Positions 18,283-28,212 of a stretch of 64,000 bases of DNA are shown here, piece after piece (positions within the stretch are counted from its first letter, which is position 1; each line of letters begins with the position of its first letter). The notes below the pieces were generated by a model. It saw only the letters and a program-made list of their open reading frames with translations. It ran no database searches and was not told the origin of the DNA. The DNA is from Rhodothermales bacterium (GTDB taxonomy: Bacteria > Bacteroidota > Rhodothermia > Rhodothermales > JAHQVL01), in NCBI GenBank assembly GCA_041391505.1, contig JAWKNW010000008.1, positions 62,001-126,000 of the forward strand, in the 5' to 3' direction. Position numbers and translations under genes: made by a program.

Positions 18283-21200
18283 ATGAGCATCGCGCGCGCG
18301 CTCTTCTTATCCATGGTCTGTGCGACGTTGGCAGGACTGCTATGCACGACGACGCCGGCCGTCGCACAAACCGCGACATGCACCGCGGAAGGATGGTCAC
18401 TCCTCGACGCAAACAACGTGCGAGCCACGATACGAAACACCGGAGTGCTGTTTCGCCCCGTAAACGGCTCTACGGGGTTTTCGTACGAACTGCCCAAAGG
18501 ATCGGGGATCGAGCCTGTTTATGTATCGGACATCTGGCTCGTCGGCCGGTATGGGGATGAAACGACTCCGCGTGCCGTGGTATCGCGTTATGGGAGTTTT
18601 CCGGCGTTTTCGCCGGGCCCTCTGGACGAGCAGGGCAACCCACCGGCCGATTGCCGCATGTATGATCGCCTCTATCGCGTGAGCGTGTCCGACCTCGCCG
18701 CCTATGCGCAGACGGGTGTCGCCACGGAGGATCTCGCCGGCTGGCCGACCGGTCTCGGCGCCCCAACGCTTGCCGCGCCGGGCAACGGCCTGGATGACGA
18801 CAACGACGGTATCATCGACGAGCCGGGGGAGTACATTCGATTCGACATCGACGTCCCCCTCGCACAACGCGCGGAGCGTATCATCGACCTCGCGGCAGGC
18901 GAACGGCCGGCCCTGCTCGGCGATCAAGTCGTCTGGTGGGTCATGAACGACCGGGGCATTGTAGATAGACAACCTCCAGGCGAGTCTATCGGCGTCGAAA
19001 TACACGCCATGGCCTATGCGGCCCGCGAAGGTACGGCCGTCGACGACATGACGTTTTACACCTACACGGTCTATTACCACGGAGACGCCCCCCTTGAAGA
19101 AGCCTATCTCGGGATATTCGTAGACCCCGAACTGGGCGATTTCTCGGATGATTATGTCGGATCGGACACGACGCTCGGTCTTGCCTACGTCTACAATGCG
19201 GACAACGACGACGACCCTGGCTCGAATGCAGGATACCGAGGATATGGCACTCCTGTCCCTGCGCTCGGCTACGATTTCTTTCGGGGCCCGGCCGTTCCAT
19301 CGCCCGGCGATTCCGCGTGGATCGGCGGCGAACGTGTTCCGGACTTCCGAAACCTGAGCATGACCGTATTCGGCTATTTCCCCGATGGTTCGTGCGCTAC
19401 GTGCGGCCCCGGGTTAGCTGTCGAATATCACCGTGCCTTGCAGGGACGATGGCGTGACGGCACACCGATCACCTATGGGGGCGATGGGCGTAATCCCGAG
19501 ACCGGCGCATCGAACAGACCAACCTCGTTCATGTTTTCCGGCGATCCCGTCACCCATACCGGGTGGACGGAGAGCAATCCGGACCCATTTACCAACTCGG
19601 CCCCTCCCAACGCAACGTACGATCGTCGATTCACCATGGGCACGGGGCCTTTCACTCTCCAGCCGGGTGACCGGTTTGAAACCACCTTCGGGATCCTGCT
19701 CGCCACCGGCACAGACCATCTGGATTCGGTGAGGCGTCTACGGGACATCGACGCAGCGGTGCAGGTTGCCTTCGACGCCGGCCTCGCGGTGCCTTCCCTG
19801 GCGAAGGGCTCCGCTCCCCGACGCCCTGTTGTGCTTGAAGCACCGGGTGATGGCGTCCTGGAACAACCGCTCGACCTTTCCCTCTACTGGCACGCCAATC
19901 CTGAATTGACGGAGACTCATTATGCCATTGACGTCGCCACCGACGCCGGCTTCACCAACATCATCCAAAGCGTGACACAGACGGCGACACACCTCGCCGT
20001 CGACGAACTTCTCCCGTCCACGCCGTATTTCTGGCGCGTTCGCGCGGTCAACGGAGGCGGAGAGGGGCCCTGGTCGCCTACCTGGACCTTCACCACGAGT
20101 GCCGCGCCTAACACCTCCTTTTTCGGCGGCTTCATGACCACCTCGAACGCTGCCGGAGCGATCGATCCGCCCGACATGGCCGCGTTTTCCCACTTCCTTT
20201 TCGAAGACTTTCCGATTCTCGAAGGGCGCCTTACGCCGGAAGGGACGTACCCGAATGCTCTCCAGCCCACACCGGGCGTCCAACAATCCCTTAATAGCGC
20301 GGTTTGGGGCTTCCATGCCGGCGGGGCCTGGGAGTACGGGTCGTTTAAGAACGACCAATCGTTTGTATCCCGGGTGCTGCGAAACGACAACATCGCGCGT
20401 TTTTCTCCCTTCGATTACGAGATGCGGTTCACCGAGGCGTGCGCCGCGAGCATCGACGGCGTGACCGACGACACCGATTGCCTCGCATGGAGAACCTTCG
20501 GCGGCGAATGGATGGAAGTACCGTTTGAACTCTGGCGAATTGGCGAGCACACACCGGACGATCCGAATGACGATATGAGACTGATCCCGGCGGTGTGCGA
20601 ATCGGCGTGCGATGCCGGCGATCAGGATTTCGTCTTCGATATCGGTGGAGACCACCTGCTTTCGAGCGGCATGGACGACCCGGCAACCGATTGGGTCTAC
20701 TGGTATCTCCCCGATCCCGCGTTCCAACAGCCTGGACAGGAAGGCTACAACCGGTTCTTTTTCGATGGATCCGGGCACGGCGGCGAGATCCTCGCCCGCA
20801 TCGTTCTGGTCAACCGGAACGGCGGGGTTGCACCGCCCTACACATCGGCCCTACCTGAGCCGGGGACCACCTTCCGCATCCTCTCCGGAAGGATCGAACC
20901 GCCGGTTCACTCGGCGCCGGCGAATAACGATACGGCCCTGCTCGCGCCCGTGACCCTGTACTGGTACGGGCTCGACTACCCATACACGTTGCAGGTGGCG
21001 GACAACCCCGCGTTCGACCGCCCCTTCGTCGACACGACGCTGACGGACACGACGTTTCCCCTCGAAGACGTCATGGCCGGCAACGCGTATTTCTGGCGAC
21101 TCCGTCTCGTCGATGCCCATGGACTCGGACTTCCAATCAGCGGATGGTCGGCCACCTGGCAGTTCACCGTGGCCACATCGGCCGTCGCTGTCGAGCCAGC

Positions 21201-21477
21201 CGGTAACCTGCCCACTTCGCTGACGCTCGAACCCAACTACCCAAACCCCTTCAACCCCACCACCCATCTCCGCTACGCCCTGCCCGAGGATGCGCCTGTC
21301 CAGCTGACCGTCTACGACGCGCTCGGCCGGCGCGTTCAGACCCTCGTGAACGAACGCCAGCCCGCCGGCTGGCACGAGGTTACGTTCGATGCGGTCGATT
21401 TGGCCAGTGGGTTGTATTTTTACGTGCTGCAGGCCGGCGCCGTTACCCGGTCGCGCTCCATGATCCTCCTTCGCTAA
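18283..21477 (+). CDS. Large exported protein with fibronectin-like domains and a T9SS type A-like sorting domain
   Basis: 1064 residues. A signal peptide ends at about residue 29 (TPAVAQ). A calcium-loop-like DDDNDGIIDE lies near residue 170. Two fibronectin III-like modules are seen (about 515-610 and 875-965, each with YFWRVRAV- or YFWRLRLV-type strands). The C-terminal about 80 residues hold NYPNPFNPTTHLRY and GLYFYVLQAG, the hallmark of T9SS type A sorting domains. The protein is probably secreted or surface-bound. It is a clear paralog of the protein at 29387-32890; both share GWPTGLGAPTLAAPGNG and an IDPPDMAAF...FPILEG module. The enzymatic role is unknown. Confidence 0.85.
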   Translation: MSIARALFLSMVCATLAGLLCTTTPAVAQTATCTAEGWSLLDANNVRATIRNTGVLFRPVNGSTGFSYELPKGSGIEPVYVSDIWLVGRYGDETTPRAVVSRYGSFPAFSPGPLDEQGNPPADCRMYDRLYRVSVSDLAAYAQTGVATEDLAGWPTGLGAPTLAAPGNGLDDDNDGIIDEPGEYIRFDIDVPLAQRAERIIDLAAGERPALLGDQVVWWVMNDRGIVDRQPPGESIGVEIHAMAYAAREGTAVDDMTFYTYTVYYHGDAPLEEAYLGIFVDPELGDFSDDYVGSDTTLGLAYVYNADNDDDPGSNAGYRGYGTPVPALGYDFFRGPAVPSPGDSAWIGGERVPDFRNLSMTVFGYFPDGSCATCGPGLAVEYHRALQGRWRDGTPITYGGDGRNPETGASNRPTSFMFSGDPVTHTGWTESNPDPFTNSAPPNATYDRRFTMGTGPFTLQPGDRFETTFGILLATGTDHLDSVRRLRDIDAAVQVAFDAGLAVPSLAKGSAPRRPVVLEAPGDGVLEQPLDLSLYWHANPELTETHYAIDVATDAGFTNIIQSVTQTATHLAVDELLPSTPYFWRVRAVNGGGEGPWSPTWTFTTSAAPNTSFFGGFMTTSNAAGAIDPPDMAAFSHFLFEDFPILEGRLTPEGTYPNALQPTPGVQQSLNSAVWGFHAGGAWEYGSFKNDQSFVSRVLRNDNIARFSPFDYEMRFTEACAASIDGVTDDTDCLAWRTFGGEWMEVPFELWRIGEHTPDDPNDDMRLIPAVCESACDAGDQDFVFDIGGDHLLSSGMDDPATDWVYWYLPDPAFQQPGQEGYNRFFFDGSGHGGEILARIVLVNRNGGVAPPYTSALPEPGTTFRILSGRIEPPVHSAPANNDTALLAPVTLYWYGLDYPYTLQVADNPAFDRPFVDTTLTDTTFPLEDVMAGNAYFWRLRLVDAHGLGLPISGWSATWQFTVATSAVAVEPAGNLPTSLTLEPNYPNPFNPTTHLRYALPEDAPVQLTVYDALGRRVQTLVNERQPAGWHEVTFDAVDLASGLYFYVLQAGAVTRSRSMILLR

Positions 21478-21488
21478 TCCCCCGCACC

Positions 21489-22175
21489 ATGAACATCACC
21501 TACTACGGCCACTCGGCCCTTCGCATCGAGGCCGGCGGCGTGGACATCCTCGTCGATCCCTTCATCTCAGGCAATCCTCTGGCGAAAGGGATCGTGGACG
21601 CCGGCTCCCTCAAGCCCGACGTCATCCTGCTGACGCACGCCCATGGGGACCACTGGGGCGACACGCCGGAGATCGCGAAGGCGTCCGGCGCGCTGGTGAT
21701 CGGCAATTATGAGATCGCCACACGCCTGAACCAGCAGCACGGCCACGACCACACGATCGGCCTCAACATCGGCGGCGGCGTCGACCAGCCCTGGGGGCGG
21801 GTCACGATGACGCATGCCCTGCACTCGTCGTCGTTCCCGGACGGGACGTACGGCGGCAATCCGGGCGGCTTCGTGCTGGAGATCGAGGGGAAGACGCTTT
21901 ACCTCGCCGGCGACACCGCGCCCTTCGCCGAAATGGCCTGGATCGGCGCCGATTACGCCCTCGACATCGCCTTCATCCCCGTCGGCGACGTATTTACGAT
22001 GGGCCCCCGCAGCTCGCTTCGGGCGGCCCAGATGCTCAAGGCGCGGCGGTTCATCCCCATTCACTACAATACCTTTCCCCCAATCCGCATCGACACGGAA
22101 GCCTGGGCGCGTTCGTTCGCGGAAGCCGGCCATCACGCGCAGGTCATGGCCCCCGGGGAAACGCTTTCGGTCTGA
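21489..22175 (+). CDS. Metal-dependent hydrolase, UPF0173 metallo-beta-lactamase fold
   Basis: 228 residues starting MNITYYGHSALRIE, with the metal motif LTHAHGDHWGD (HxHxDH), ALHSSSFPDG, LAGDTAPFAEM and the late HYNTFPPI. This matches the UPF0173/UlaG-like branch of the metallo-beta-lactamase superfamily. The substrate is unknown. It starts 11 bp after the large exported protein gene. Confidence 0.9.
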   Translation: MNITYYGHSALRIEAGGVDILVDPFISGNPLAKGIVDAGSLKPDVILLTHAHGDHWGDTPEIAKASGALVIGNYEIATRLNQQHGHDHTIGLNIGGGVDQPWGRVTMTHALHSSSFPDGTYGGNPGGFVLEIEGKTLYLAGDTAPFAEMAWIGADYALDIAFIPVGDVFTMGPRSSLRAAQMLKARRFIPIHYNTFPPIRIDTEAWARSFAEAGHHAQVMAPGETLSV

Positions 22176-22535
22176 ATTCGTCTAAGCACCTGATGCTCGT
22201 CGCCCCGTAGGGCGCTGGATGAAGCTATGGATCTGGCTACCCCTCCGCGCCGGGCATCCGATACAGGCTACTCGCTGGCAAGCGACTATGCGCAACCAGC
22301 GTCCCGTATCCAGCAGAGCGGACCGCTCGTCGGAGTCATGCAGCGGCCCAATGTCCGTACGTAACATTCCCGCTCCCCGGACACAAAACGGTTATCTCGC
22401 TCGCTCCCATCGTTACGAAGTAGCGACAGGGATCTGAGACGGTGGCTTTCTTGCGCTTTATTGCGTTACTTGAATGCCTCCCCCCTTGTAGGTACCGCGT
22501 TTTTCGAACCCTGGCAGCATCCGGCTGTTCTTGCA
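22176..22535. other. Intergenic region, no gene seen
   Basis: About 360 bp between the UPF0173 gene and the barrel protein gene. The barrel protein's frame is open from a TTG at 22461. No terminator, repeat or RNA gene was recognised. Confidence 0.4.
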
Positions 22536-23525
22536 TTGACGCGCCAACGTGCACATCGAACCCTCCCGCTCATCACGCTACTCGTCGTAGCCGGGGTAGG
22601 GACCGCCCATGCGCAGCGGCCGTTCCAGACGTACGACCCCTTCTATCGCAGCGAACAGACCCAGCGCGAATTTTTCGGGGGCTATGCGCTCACTGGCGAG
22701 ATCTCCTACCGCACCGCCGGCGTCGTGCAGGACGACGGGATCCAGTCGTTCGAAGCCAATCCCCTCGGCCTCAGCTTCCGGCTCGATTACCAGCTCGCCC
22801 CGCAGCTCGACCTCAGCGGCATCATCGACGCGGCCGGCAACAGCACCCGCGGCGGCCTCAACCTCAGCTGGGTGGTCTTCACCTACTATGAGCGCAACGA
22901 GGAGACGACCTTCGCCCTCCGGCTCGCGGTGGACCCCTCGCTCGACGGACGCGTCGGATTCCCGCAGATGGACCTCGGCTGGCTCTCCGCCAGCAGCATC
23001 ACCCCGACGACCACGTCCAATTTCGCGATCGGCGTGCGCCGAATCCGGATGGGTTACGAGCAATGGGTCGTGGGCGATGAGCCTTCCCCCAACGTTGGGA
23101 GCGGCAACTACATCCTGCACGCCCTGGGAAATGACAGCCGCGACCGCAATGTAGACATCATCTACACGCGCGCCTTCGGCTGGGAAGGCCGGCTCATGCT
23201 TGGATACGATTTTGCGTTCGACCCCGCCGGCAGCAACATCTTCTTCTCCCTCATGGGCCAGGCGGGCAACTACGACCTGCTGGAGACGTCCTTCGTCGAG
23301 CCCACGCCAAAAGCCTCGCAAAAGTCCATCGGGCAGCAGGAAGAGGTCACGATCGACTCCGACTATATCGGCGGCGCCATCTGGTTCCGCAGCGGCATCG
23401 AGTTCAATCGGCCCGGCTACCAGATCCTCCCGTTCATCGGCGTCCCGGTTCACCAGTGGGTACCCGCCAGTGCCAACTGGCCCCGCAGCCGCCAGCGCGT
23501 GGGCGTCCGCCTGATGCTGCGCTGA
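22536..23525 (+). CDS. Exported outer-membrane beta-barrel protein of unknown function
   Basis: About 330 residues. A signal peptide (TLPLITLLVVAGVGTAHAQ) is followed by alternating polar/hydrophobic strands ending in a typical barrel strand with C-terminal aromatic/hydrophobic pattern (QRVGVRLMLR). No domain is recognised. No in-frame ATG precedes the signal peptide; the TTG at 22536 gives a normal-length n-region, while a TTG at 22461 would add 25 residues. The YfcE-like gene begins 12 bp after the stop. Confidence 0.7.
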   Translation: MTRQRAHRTLPLITLLVVAGVGTAHAQRPFQTYDPFYRSEQTQREFFGGYALTGEISYRTAGVVQDDGIQSFEANPLGLSFRLDYQLAPQLDLSGIIDAAGNSTRGGLNLSWVVFTYYERNEETTFALRLAVDPSLDGRVGFPQMDLGWLSASSITPTTTSNFAIGVRRIRMGYEQWVVGDEPSPNVGSGNYILHALGNDSRDRNVDIIYTRAFGWEGRLMLGYDFAFDPAGSNIFFSLMGQAGNYDLLETSFVEPTPKASQKSIGQQEEVTIDSDYIGGAIWFRSGIEFNRPGYQILPFIGVPVHQWVPASANWPRSRQRVGVRLMLR

Positions 23526-23537
23526 GCCTTCCTGTTT

Positions 23538-24041
23538 ATGCGCATCGGCATCCTGTCCGACACCCACGGCTATTTTCATCCCTCGATTCCCACCTATCTC
23601 AGCGGCGTTGACCTGATCCTGCACGCCGGCGACGTCGGCACCCCGGACATTCTGGATCAGCTCGAAGCACTTGCGCCCACACGCGCCGTATGGGGCAATA
23701 TCGACGGGGCCGCCATCCGCCGCCGCAGCGAGGAGCATTATAAGCGCGAGGTGGAAGGCGTGCGCATCTGGATGACGCACATCGCCGGCCGGCCCGGTGC
23801 CTGGCAGCGCGGCATGGGAACGCTCCTGCGCGACGAACCGCCCGATATCTTTATTTGCGGCCACAGCCACATCCTGCGCATCGAACGCGTGAAATCCCTC
23901 CGCAATATGCTCTATATTAACCCGGGCGCCGCCGGCCAACAGGGATTCCACCTCGTCAAGACCTGCGTGCGCATCACCCTCGACGGCGGCAAGGCGACGC
24001 AGGCCGAGGTGATCCATCTCGACGAACCCGGACAGCCCTGA
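23538..24041 (+). CDS. YfcE/MJ0936-type metallophosphoesterase
   Basis: 167 residues. Metal-binding motifs are MRIGILSDTHGYF (D-x-H), LHAGDVG (GD), WGNIDG (GNxD-like), MTHIAG and CGHSHILRIE (GHSH). The length and motif spacing match the small YfcE phosphodiesterases, which hydrolyse phosphodiester model substrates with manganese. The physiological substrate is unknown. Confidence 0.9.
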   Translation: MRIGILSDTHGYFHPSIPTYLSGVDLILHAGDVGTPDILDQLEALAPTRAVWGNIDGAAIRRRSEEHYKREVEGVRIWMTHIAGRPGAWQRGMGTLLRDEPPDIFICGHSHILRIERVKSLRNMLYINPGAAGQQGFHLVKTCVRITLDGGKATQAEVIHLDEPGQP

Positions 24042-24078
24042 CGCACGAGGCTGCCGCTACCCGATCCCCACCCACGCG

Positions 24079-25809
24079 ATGCTCGAAACTCCGTCTCAGG
24101 CACAACGCGCCAAACGTTACGATCTCAGAGCCCTGTACGAGGCGAGCCGGCTGCTGAGCGGCTCCCTGGATCTTTCGTTCGTCCTGAACAACCTGCTCCT
24201 CACGGCCATGAGCAAACTGCTCGTCACGCGAGGCATCGGTCTGCTCGACGGGAAGCAGGACGGGCTCTTCAAGGCCGTCATCGTGAAAGGACTGTCGGAC
24301 ATTCCGGTGGACACGATCGTGCGGCTCGAGACCGGTACGCAGCAACGCATCCTGCGCGACGACGAGGTGCCGGAGGCGCTCCGCCGGCACCAGGTGGTGC
24401 TCTTGCTCCCTATCGTCAGCTCGGATGTGCTCATCGGCCTCGTCGGACTCGGGAAAAAGGCGACCGGGGTGCCGTTCTCCGACGAAGAGCTGGAGTTCAT
24501 CCAGTCGCTCGTCAACATGTCCGCCGCCGCCGTCAAGAACTCGCTCGTCGTCGACGAATTGCGGCGCACGAACCGGACCCTCGACGGCAAAATCCAGCAG
24601 CTCAACACCCTCTTCGACCTGTCCCAGCAGTTTAACGCCACGTTCGACCGCTCCCAGCTGCTCAAAATGCTTACCTTTACGCTGATGGGGCAGATGCTGG
24701 TCAACAAGTACCTGTTCATCATGCGCCGACCGGGCGGGAATGCGGAGCATCCGCATGGCCTCCGCGTCATCGCGTCACACGGGGTGCCGGACTGCGATTT
24801 TCCCGAACCGGTGATGGATGCCCTCGACGCCATGGAAGAGGCGCAGTATCTGAGCGAGGCCGCCCTGCCCGTCTTCGACCCGATGACCGCATGCGGCATG
24901 AAGCTGATCCTGCCCATCCGCCATCAGGACGAAACGAGCGCCGTGTTGTGTCTCGGCCCCAAGATGACCGGGAAACCCTATATGGAGGAGGATCTCGAAC
25001 TCCTCTCCGCCTTCGGTAACCTCGCCTATGTGAGCCTGCAGAACACCTACCTGGTCGATGAGCAAATCGAGAAAGAGCGTATCGAGGAGGAGCTTCGGCT
25101 GGCGCGCGACATCCAGCTCGGCCTGCTGCCGCAAGAGATCCCGAATGTCGCCGGCATCGACCTCTCCGCGGTCGCTTTCCCCAGCCGGCACGTGGGCGGC
25201 GACTATTACGACCTGCTGATCCAGTCGGACGGCAGCCTGCTCATGGCGATCGCCGACGTCACGGGGAAGGGGATGCCGGCTTCGCTGCTCATGGCGAACC
25301 TGCAGGCCTGCCTCCACACGATGACGCCGATGGAGCTTTCGCTGGAGGATGTGGTCAGCCACATGAACCGCGTCATCTGCCAGAACACCGGTTTCGACAA
25401 GTTCATCACGGCGTTTCTGGCGGTATACCACACGGATACGCGCCTCCTGAACTACGTCAACGCCGGCCACAACCCGCCCATGCTGCTGCGCGCCGGCGGC
25501 GGGGAGATCGAACTGCTCGAAAAGGGGGGGCTGCTGCTCGGCGTCCTGAAAGGGGTGCCCTACGAGCGAGGGACGGTGTCGCTCGAGGCCGGAGACGTCC
25601 TCGCGCTCTTCACGGACGGCGTCACCGAAGCGATGGGCCCCGACGAGGAGGAATACGGCGAGGAGCGGCTCATGGCGCTGCTGCGCCGGCATCAGCACGA
25701 GAGCGCCCAGGATATCATGGACGCGGTGCGGACGGACATCATCGACTTCACGGGCAGCGCCACGCTCCTGAGCGACGACCTCACGATGATCGTGGTCAAG
25801 GGGGTCTGA
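24079..25809 (+). CDS. GAF-domain SpoIIE-type PP2C protein phosphatase
   Basis: 576 residues. The N-terminal half holds a GAF-like sensor (about 10-165) and probably a second one (about 180-330). It is joined by a helical linker (EQIEKERIEEELRLARDIQLGLLP) to a PP2C/SpoIIE domain (about 355-575). Acidic metal-binding residues are in VGGDYYDLL, IADVTGKGMPASLLM and LFTDGVTEAM. Such proteins are RsbU-like: they dephosphorylate anti-sigma antagonist proteins in response to a signal. No anti-sigma partner gene lies nearby. It is convergent with the sugar nucleotidyltransferase gene. Confidence 0.9.
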   Translation: MLETPSQAQRAKRYDLRALYEASRLLSGSLDLSFVLNNLLLTAMSKLLVTRGIGLLDGKQDGLFKAVIVKGLSDIPVDTIVRLETGTQQRILRDDEVPEALRRHQVVLLLPIVSSDVLIGLVGLGKKATGVPFSDEELEFIQSLVNMSAAAVKNSLVVDELRRTNRTLDGKIQQLNTLFDLSQQFNATFDRSQLLKMLTFTLMGQMLVNKYLFIMRRPGGNAEHPHGLRVIASHGVPDCDFPEPVMDALDAMEEAQYLSEAALPVFDPMTACGMKLILPIRHQDETSAVLCLGPKMTGKPYMEEDLELLSAFGNLAYVSLQNTYLVDEQIEKERIEEELRLARDIQLGLLPQEIPNVAGIDLSAVAFPSRHVGGDYYDLLIQSDGSLLMAIADVTGKGMPASLLMANLQACLHTMTPMELSLEDVVSHMNRVICQNTGFDKFITAFLAVYHTDTRLLNYVNAGHNPPMLLRAGGGEIELLEKGGLLLGVLKGVPYERGTVSLEAGDVLALFTDGVTEAMGPDEEEYGEERLMALLRRHQHESAQDIMDAVRTDIIDFTGSATLLSDDLTMIVVKGV

Positions 25810-25830
25810 GCCGGCGCGGGTCCGGGCGTG

Positions 25831-27111
25831 TCAGCCCGGCGCTGGCGCGTCGATGAGTTGGGGATGCTCGCTGCGGTACAGCGCGATAAGGCGCATCCGC
25901 TCGTCTTCGGTCATGTCCAGGCTCCGCCGCGCCATCACCATCTCCGCGACGCGCAACGCCTTGTCGATGCGGTAGGGCACGAATCCGCGTTCGGGACCGC
26001 CCCAGGAGAACGACGGGGCGTACCGGTCCATATAGCCCGCGCCGAACAGGTTGCACGAGACGCCGAACACCGATCCGGTGTTGATCATCGACTGGATGCC
26101 GGTTTTGGTGTGATCCGCCATGATGACGCCGAGAAACTGCCGGCCCGACGGTTCATAGCGGCCAAGATGCATGTTATAGAGCGAGACTTCGCCATAGTCG
26201 TTTCGCAGATTGGAGACCGTCGTCCCCGCCCCGAGGTTGCACCATTTCCCAATGTACGAGTGCCCCAGGAAGCCGGCGTGGCCCTTGTTGGCGTGGGCAT
26301 GCAGGATGACATCCTGGACCTCGCCGCCCACCTTGCAGCCGGGGCCTATGCTGCATCCTTCCAGCTCGGCCAGCGCCTTCACGGTCGAGCGCGGACCGAT
26401 GTAGAGTGGACCTCGCAAAATGGACCCTTCCATGATCGTCGCGTGTTCGTCGATCACGATCGGCCCATTCGTGGCATTCAGGATGACCCCCGGCATGATG
26501 CGCACAGGGTCCGCGACGAGGATGTTTTCGCGGCCGGCCGCCACGACCCCTTCCGCCAGCGTCTCCGGCAGAGGATGCCAGGTCTGCGTATCCCGCGCAC
26601 AGACCGCGGCGTCGCGGACGAGCGCGGCGCGGATTTCGTCGATGACATGCCAGTGCCGGCGCACGAAGCGGGCGCCGTCCACCGGGTAGGCCCGCGCACC
26701 CGGAAACGCGTCCAGGCCGATAGCTGGGCACTCGAACAGGCGCGCGTCGACACGCCGCTGTTTCGCCGCGACCAGGACGCCGTCCTGCACCAGCGTCTGC
26801 TCGCCGGCTTCCGGCGCGAAGAGGGTCTTGATGCGCTCCAGCACCGGCCCCTCCTCGGCGATGAGGCGGCCATTGACAAAGACGACGGCGACCTCCCCGG
26901 GCGGGGGGCCGGCCGGCCATCCCGTGGCTGTTGCGGCGATCGATGCAACGTCTTTCCGGGCGTGGAGTACCAATGGACACGAAGGCAACAGCGTTCGTAT
27001 CGCTTCCAATAGCGTTCGTATTCCGGGCCGCAGCTGATACACGGCGCGCAGGTCGACCAGCGGGCGTAGATGCTCGACCTGATCGTCCTCGAAAATGCAG
27101 AGATGGGTCAT
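25831..27111 (-). CDS. GlmU-like sugar-1-phosphate nucleotidyltransferase with left-handed beta-helix
   Basis: 426 residues. The N-terminal part (MTHLCIFEDDQVEHLRPL, PLVDLRAVYQLRPGIRTLLE) is the atypical nucleotidyltransferase domain common in Bacteroidota. The C-terminal half (about 200-400) has hexapeptide repeats of a left-handed beta-helix: VIDEHATIMEGSILRGPLYIG, SIGPGCKVGGEVQDVI and YIGKWCNLGAGTTVSNLR. It is predicted to make a nucleotide sugar; the specific sugar is unknown. Confidence 0.85.
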   Translation of the reverse strand: MTHLCIFEDDQVEHLRPLVDLRAVYQLRPGIRTLLEAIRTLLPSCPLVLHARKDVASIAATATGWPAGPPPGEVAVVFVNGRLIAEEGPVLERIKTLFAPEAGEQTLVQDGVLVAAKQRRVDARLFECPAIGLDAFPGARAYPVDGARFVRRHWHVIDEIRAALVRDAAVCARDTQTWHPLPETLAEGVVAAGRENILVADPVRIMPGVILNATNGPIVIDEHATIMEGSILRGPLYIGPRSTVKALAELEGCSIGPGCKVGGEVQDVILHAHANKGHAGFLGHSYIGKWCNLGAGTTVSNLRNDYGEVSLYNMHLGRYEPSGRQFLGVIMADHTKTGIQSMINTGSVFGVSCNLFGAGYMDRYAPSFSWGGPERGFVPYRIDKALRVAEMVMARRSLDMTEDERMRLIALYRSEHPQLIDAPAPG

Positions 27112-27393
27112 GAACCTGATACGGGAAGAATGACTCGCATTGCCAGGCTGCGAGGTATGCGTTAAGTTTGGAATGCGGCGTACCGATACCCTCCGGGTGT
27201 AAGGTACCCGCCTTTTCCGTTACCGGAAGGCAATCGCTTCCCTGAACGTACGTGCGCGATGCCGCACGGGCAGCGGCGAAACTTGTTGCTTCCTACGGGC
27301 GAGAATCAGACCAAGTCGAGAAGACCTTTCGGTTTCGTAGTAGTCCTCGTCACGTTCGATCACCATATTCAAGGACCAAATCGATTATCGATC
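27112..27393. other. Divergent intergenic region
   Basis: About 280 bp between the leftward sugar nucleotidyltransferase gene and the rightward aldolase gene. It must hold both promoters, but no motif is clear enough to place them. Confidence 0.35.
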
Positions 27394-28059
27394 ATGAAGT
27401 TTTTCATCGACACGGCCGATCTCTCGGAGATCAAAGAGGCCAACGAAATGGGCGTGCTGGATGGGGTTACGACGAACCCTTCGCTCATGAAAAAGGCCGG
27501 CAATGTGGATTTCCACGAGCACATCTACCGCATTTGTGAAATCGTCGACGGCGATGTCTCCGCAGAAGTGACCGCCACCGATTACGCCGGCATCCTCCAG
27601 GAAGGGCGCGTCCTCGCGCGGATCCACAAGAATGTTGTCGTAAAGGTGCCGCTGATTCTGGATGGCATCAAGGCCATCAAGACGTTTACCGAGGAAGGGA
27701 CCCGCACGAATTGCACGCTGTGCTTTTCCCCGACCCAGGCGCTCATCGCCGCCAAGGCCGGCGCGACGTACATCAGCCCGTTTGTCGGCCGTCTCGACGA
27801 CATCTCGCAGAACGGGATGGACCTCATCCGCCAGATCGTCACGATTTACAAGAATTACGATCTGAAGACCCAGGTCCTCGCCGCTTCGATCCGTCACCCC
27901 ATGCACGTGGTGGAATCGGCGCTGGCCGGCGCGCACGTCGGAACGATGCCGCTGAACGTCATCAAGGCGCTCCTCACGCATCCGCTGACGGAGAACGGTC
28001 TCGCGAAGTTCCTGGCCGACTGGGAAGCCTTCCAGGCCAAGCAGGGCGTCAAGGCCTGA
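27394..28059 (+). CDS. fsa: Transaldolase / fructose-6-phosphate aldolase family protein
   Basis: 221 residues starting MKFFIDTADLSEIKEA, with DGVTTNPSLM, the Schiff-base lysine in NVVVKVPLILDG, NCTLCFSPTQALIAAKAGA and SPFVGRLDDI. This is the short MipB/TalC subfamily (about 215-220 residues) with transaldolase or fructose-6-phosphate aldolase activity. The track frame starts upstream at 27259, but the ATG at 27394 is the family start. A terminator follows 24 bp after the stop. Confidence 0.93.
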   Translation: MKFFIDTADLSEIKEANEMGVLDGVTTNPSLMKKAGNVDFHEHIYRICEIVDGDVSAEVTATDYAGILQEGRVLARIHKNVVVKVPLILDGIKAIKTFTEEGTRTNCTLCFSPTQALIAAKAGATYISPFVGRLDDISQNGMDLIRQIVTIYKNYDLKTQVLAASIRHPMHVVESALAGAHVGTMPLNVIKALLTHPLTENGLAKFLADWEAFQAKQGVKA

Positions 28060-28082
28060 AATAGACATCGACCTACGGAAAA

Positions 28083-28117
28083 AGCCCGGTCCGCTGCTGC
28101 GGATCGGGCTTTTTTTG
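28083..28117 (+). terminator. Intrinsic terminator of the aldolase gene
   Basis: A stem AGCCCGGTCCGC / GCGGATCGGGCT (28083-28110, TGCT loop, one mismatch) runs into T7-8 ending at 28117. Confidence 0.88.
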
Positions 28118-28141
28118 TCCGGTAGCGAGGCACAGAGGCCC

Positions 28142-28184
28142 AAAAAAAAGATCATCCCGGGCTCCGTCGGAACCCGGGATGATC
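28142..28184 (-). terminator. Intrinsic terminator of the PorV-like operon
   Basis: A perfect 12-bp stem, GATCATCCCGGG (28150-28161) / CCCGGGATGATC (28173-28184), has eight A residues at 28142-28149, which read as T8 on the minus strand. It lies 29 bp after the stop of the PorV/PorQ-like gene. Confidence 0.9.
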
Positions 28185-28212
28185 GGTAACCCAACGTACG
28201 TTTCGTCAGGCT

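Noticed and set aside
22461..22535. Extended N-terminus of the barrel protein from the TTG at 22461
   Set aside because: It would put about 35 residues before the signal-peptide core; a start at 22536 gives a normal signal peptide, though neither is an ATG.
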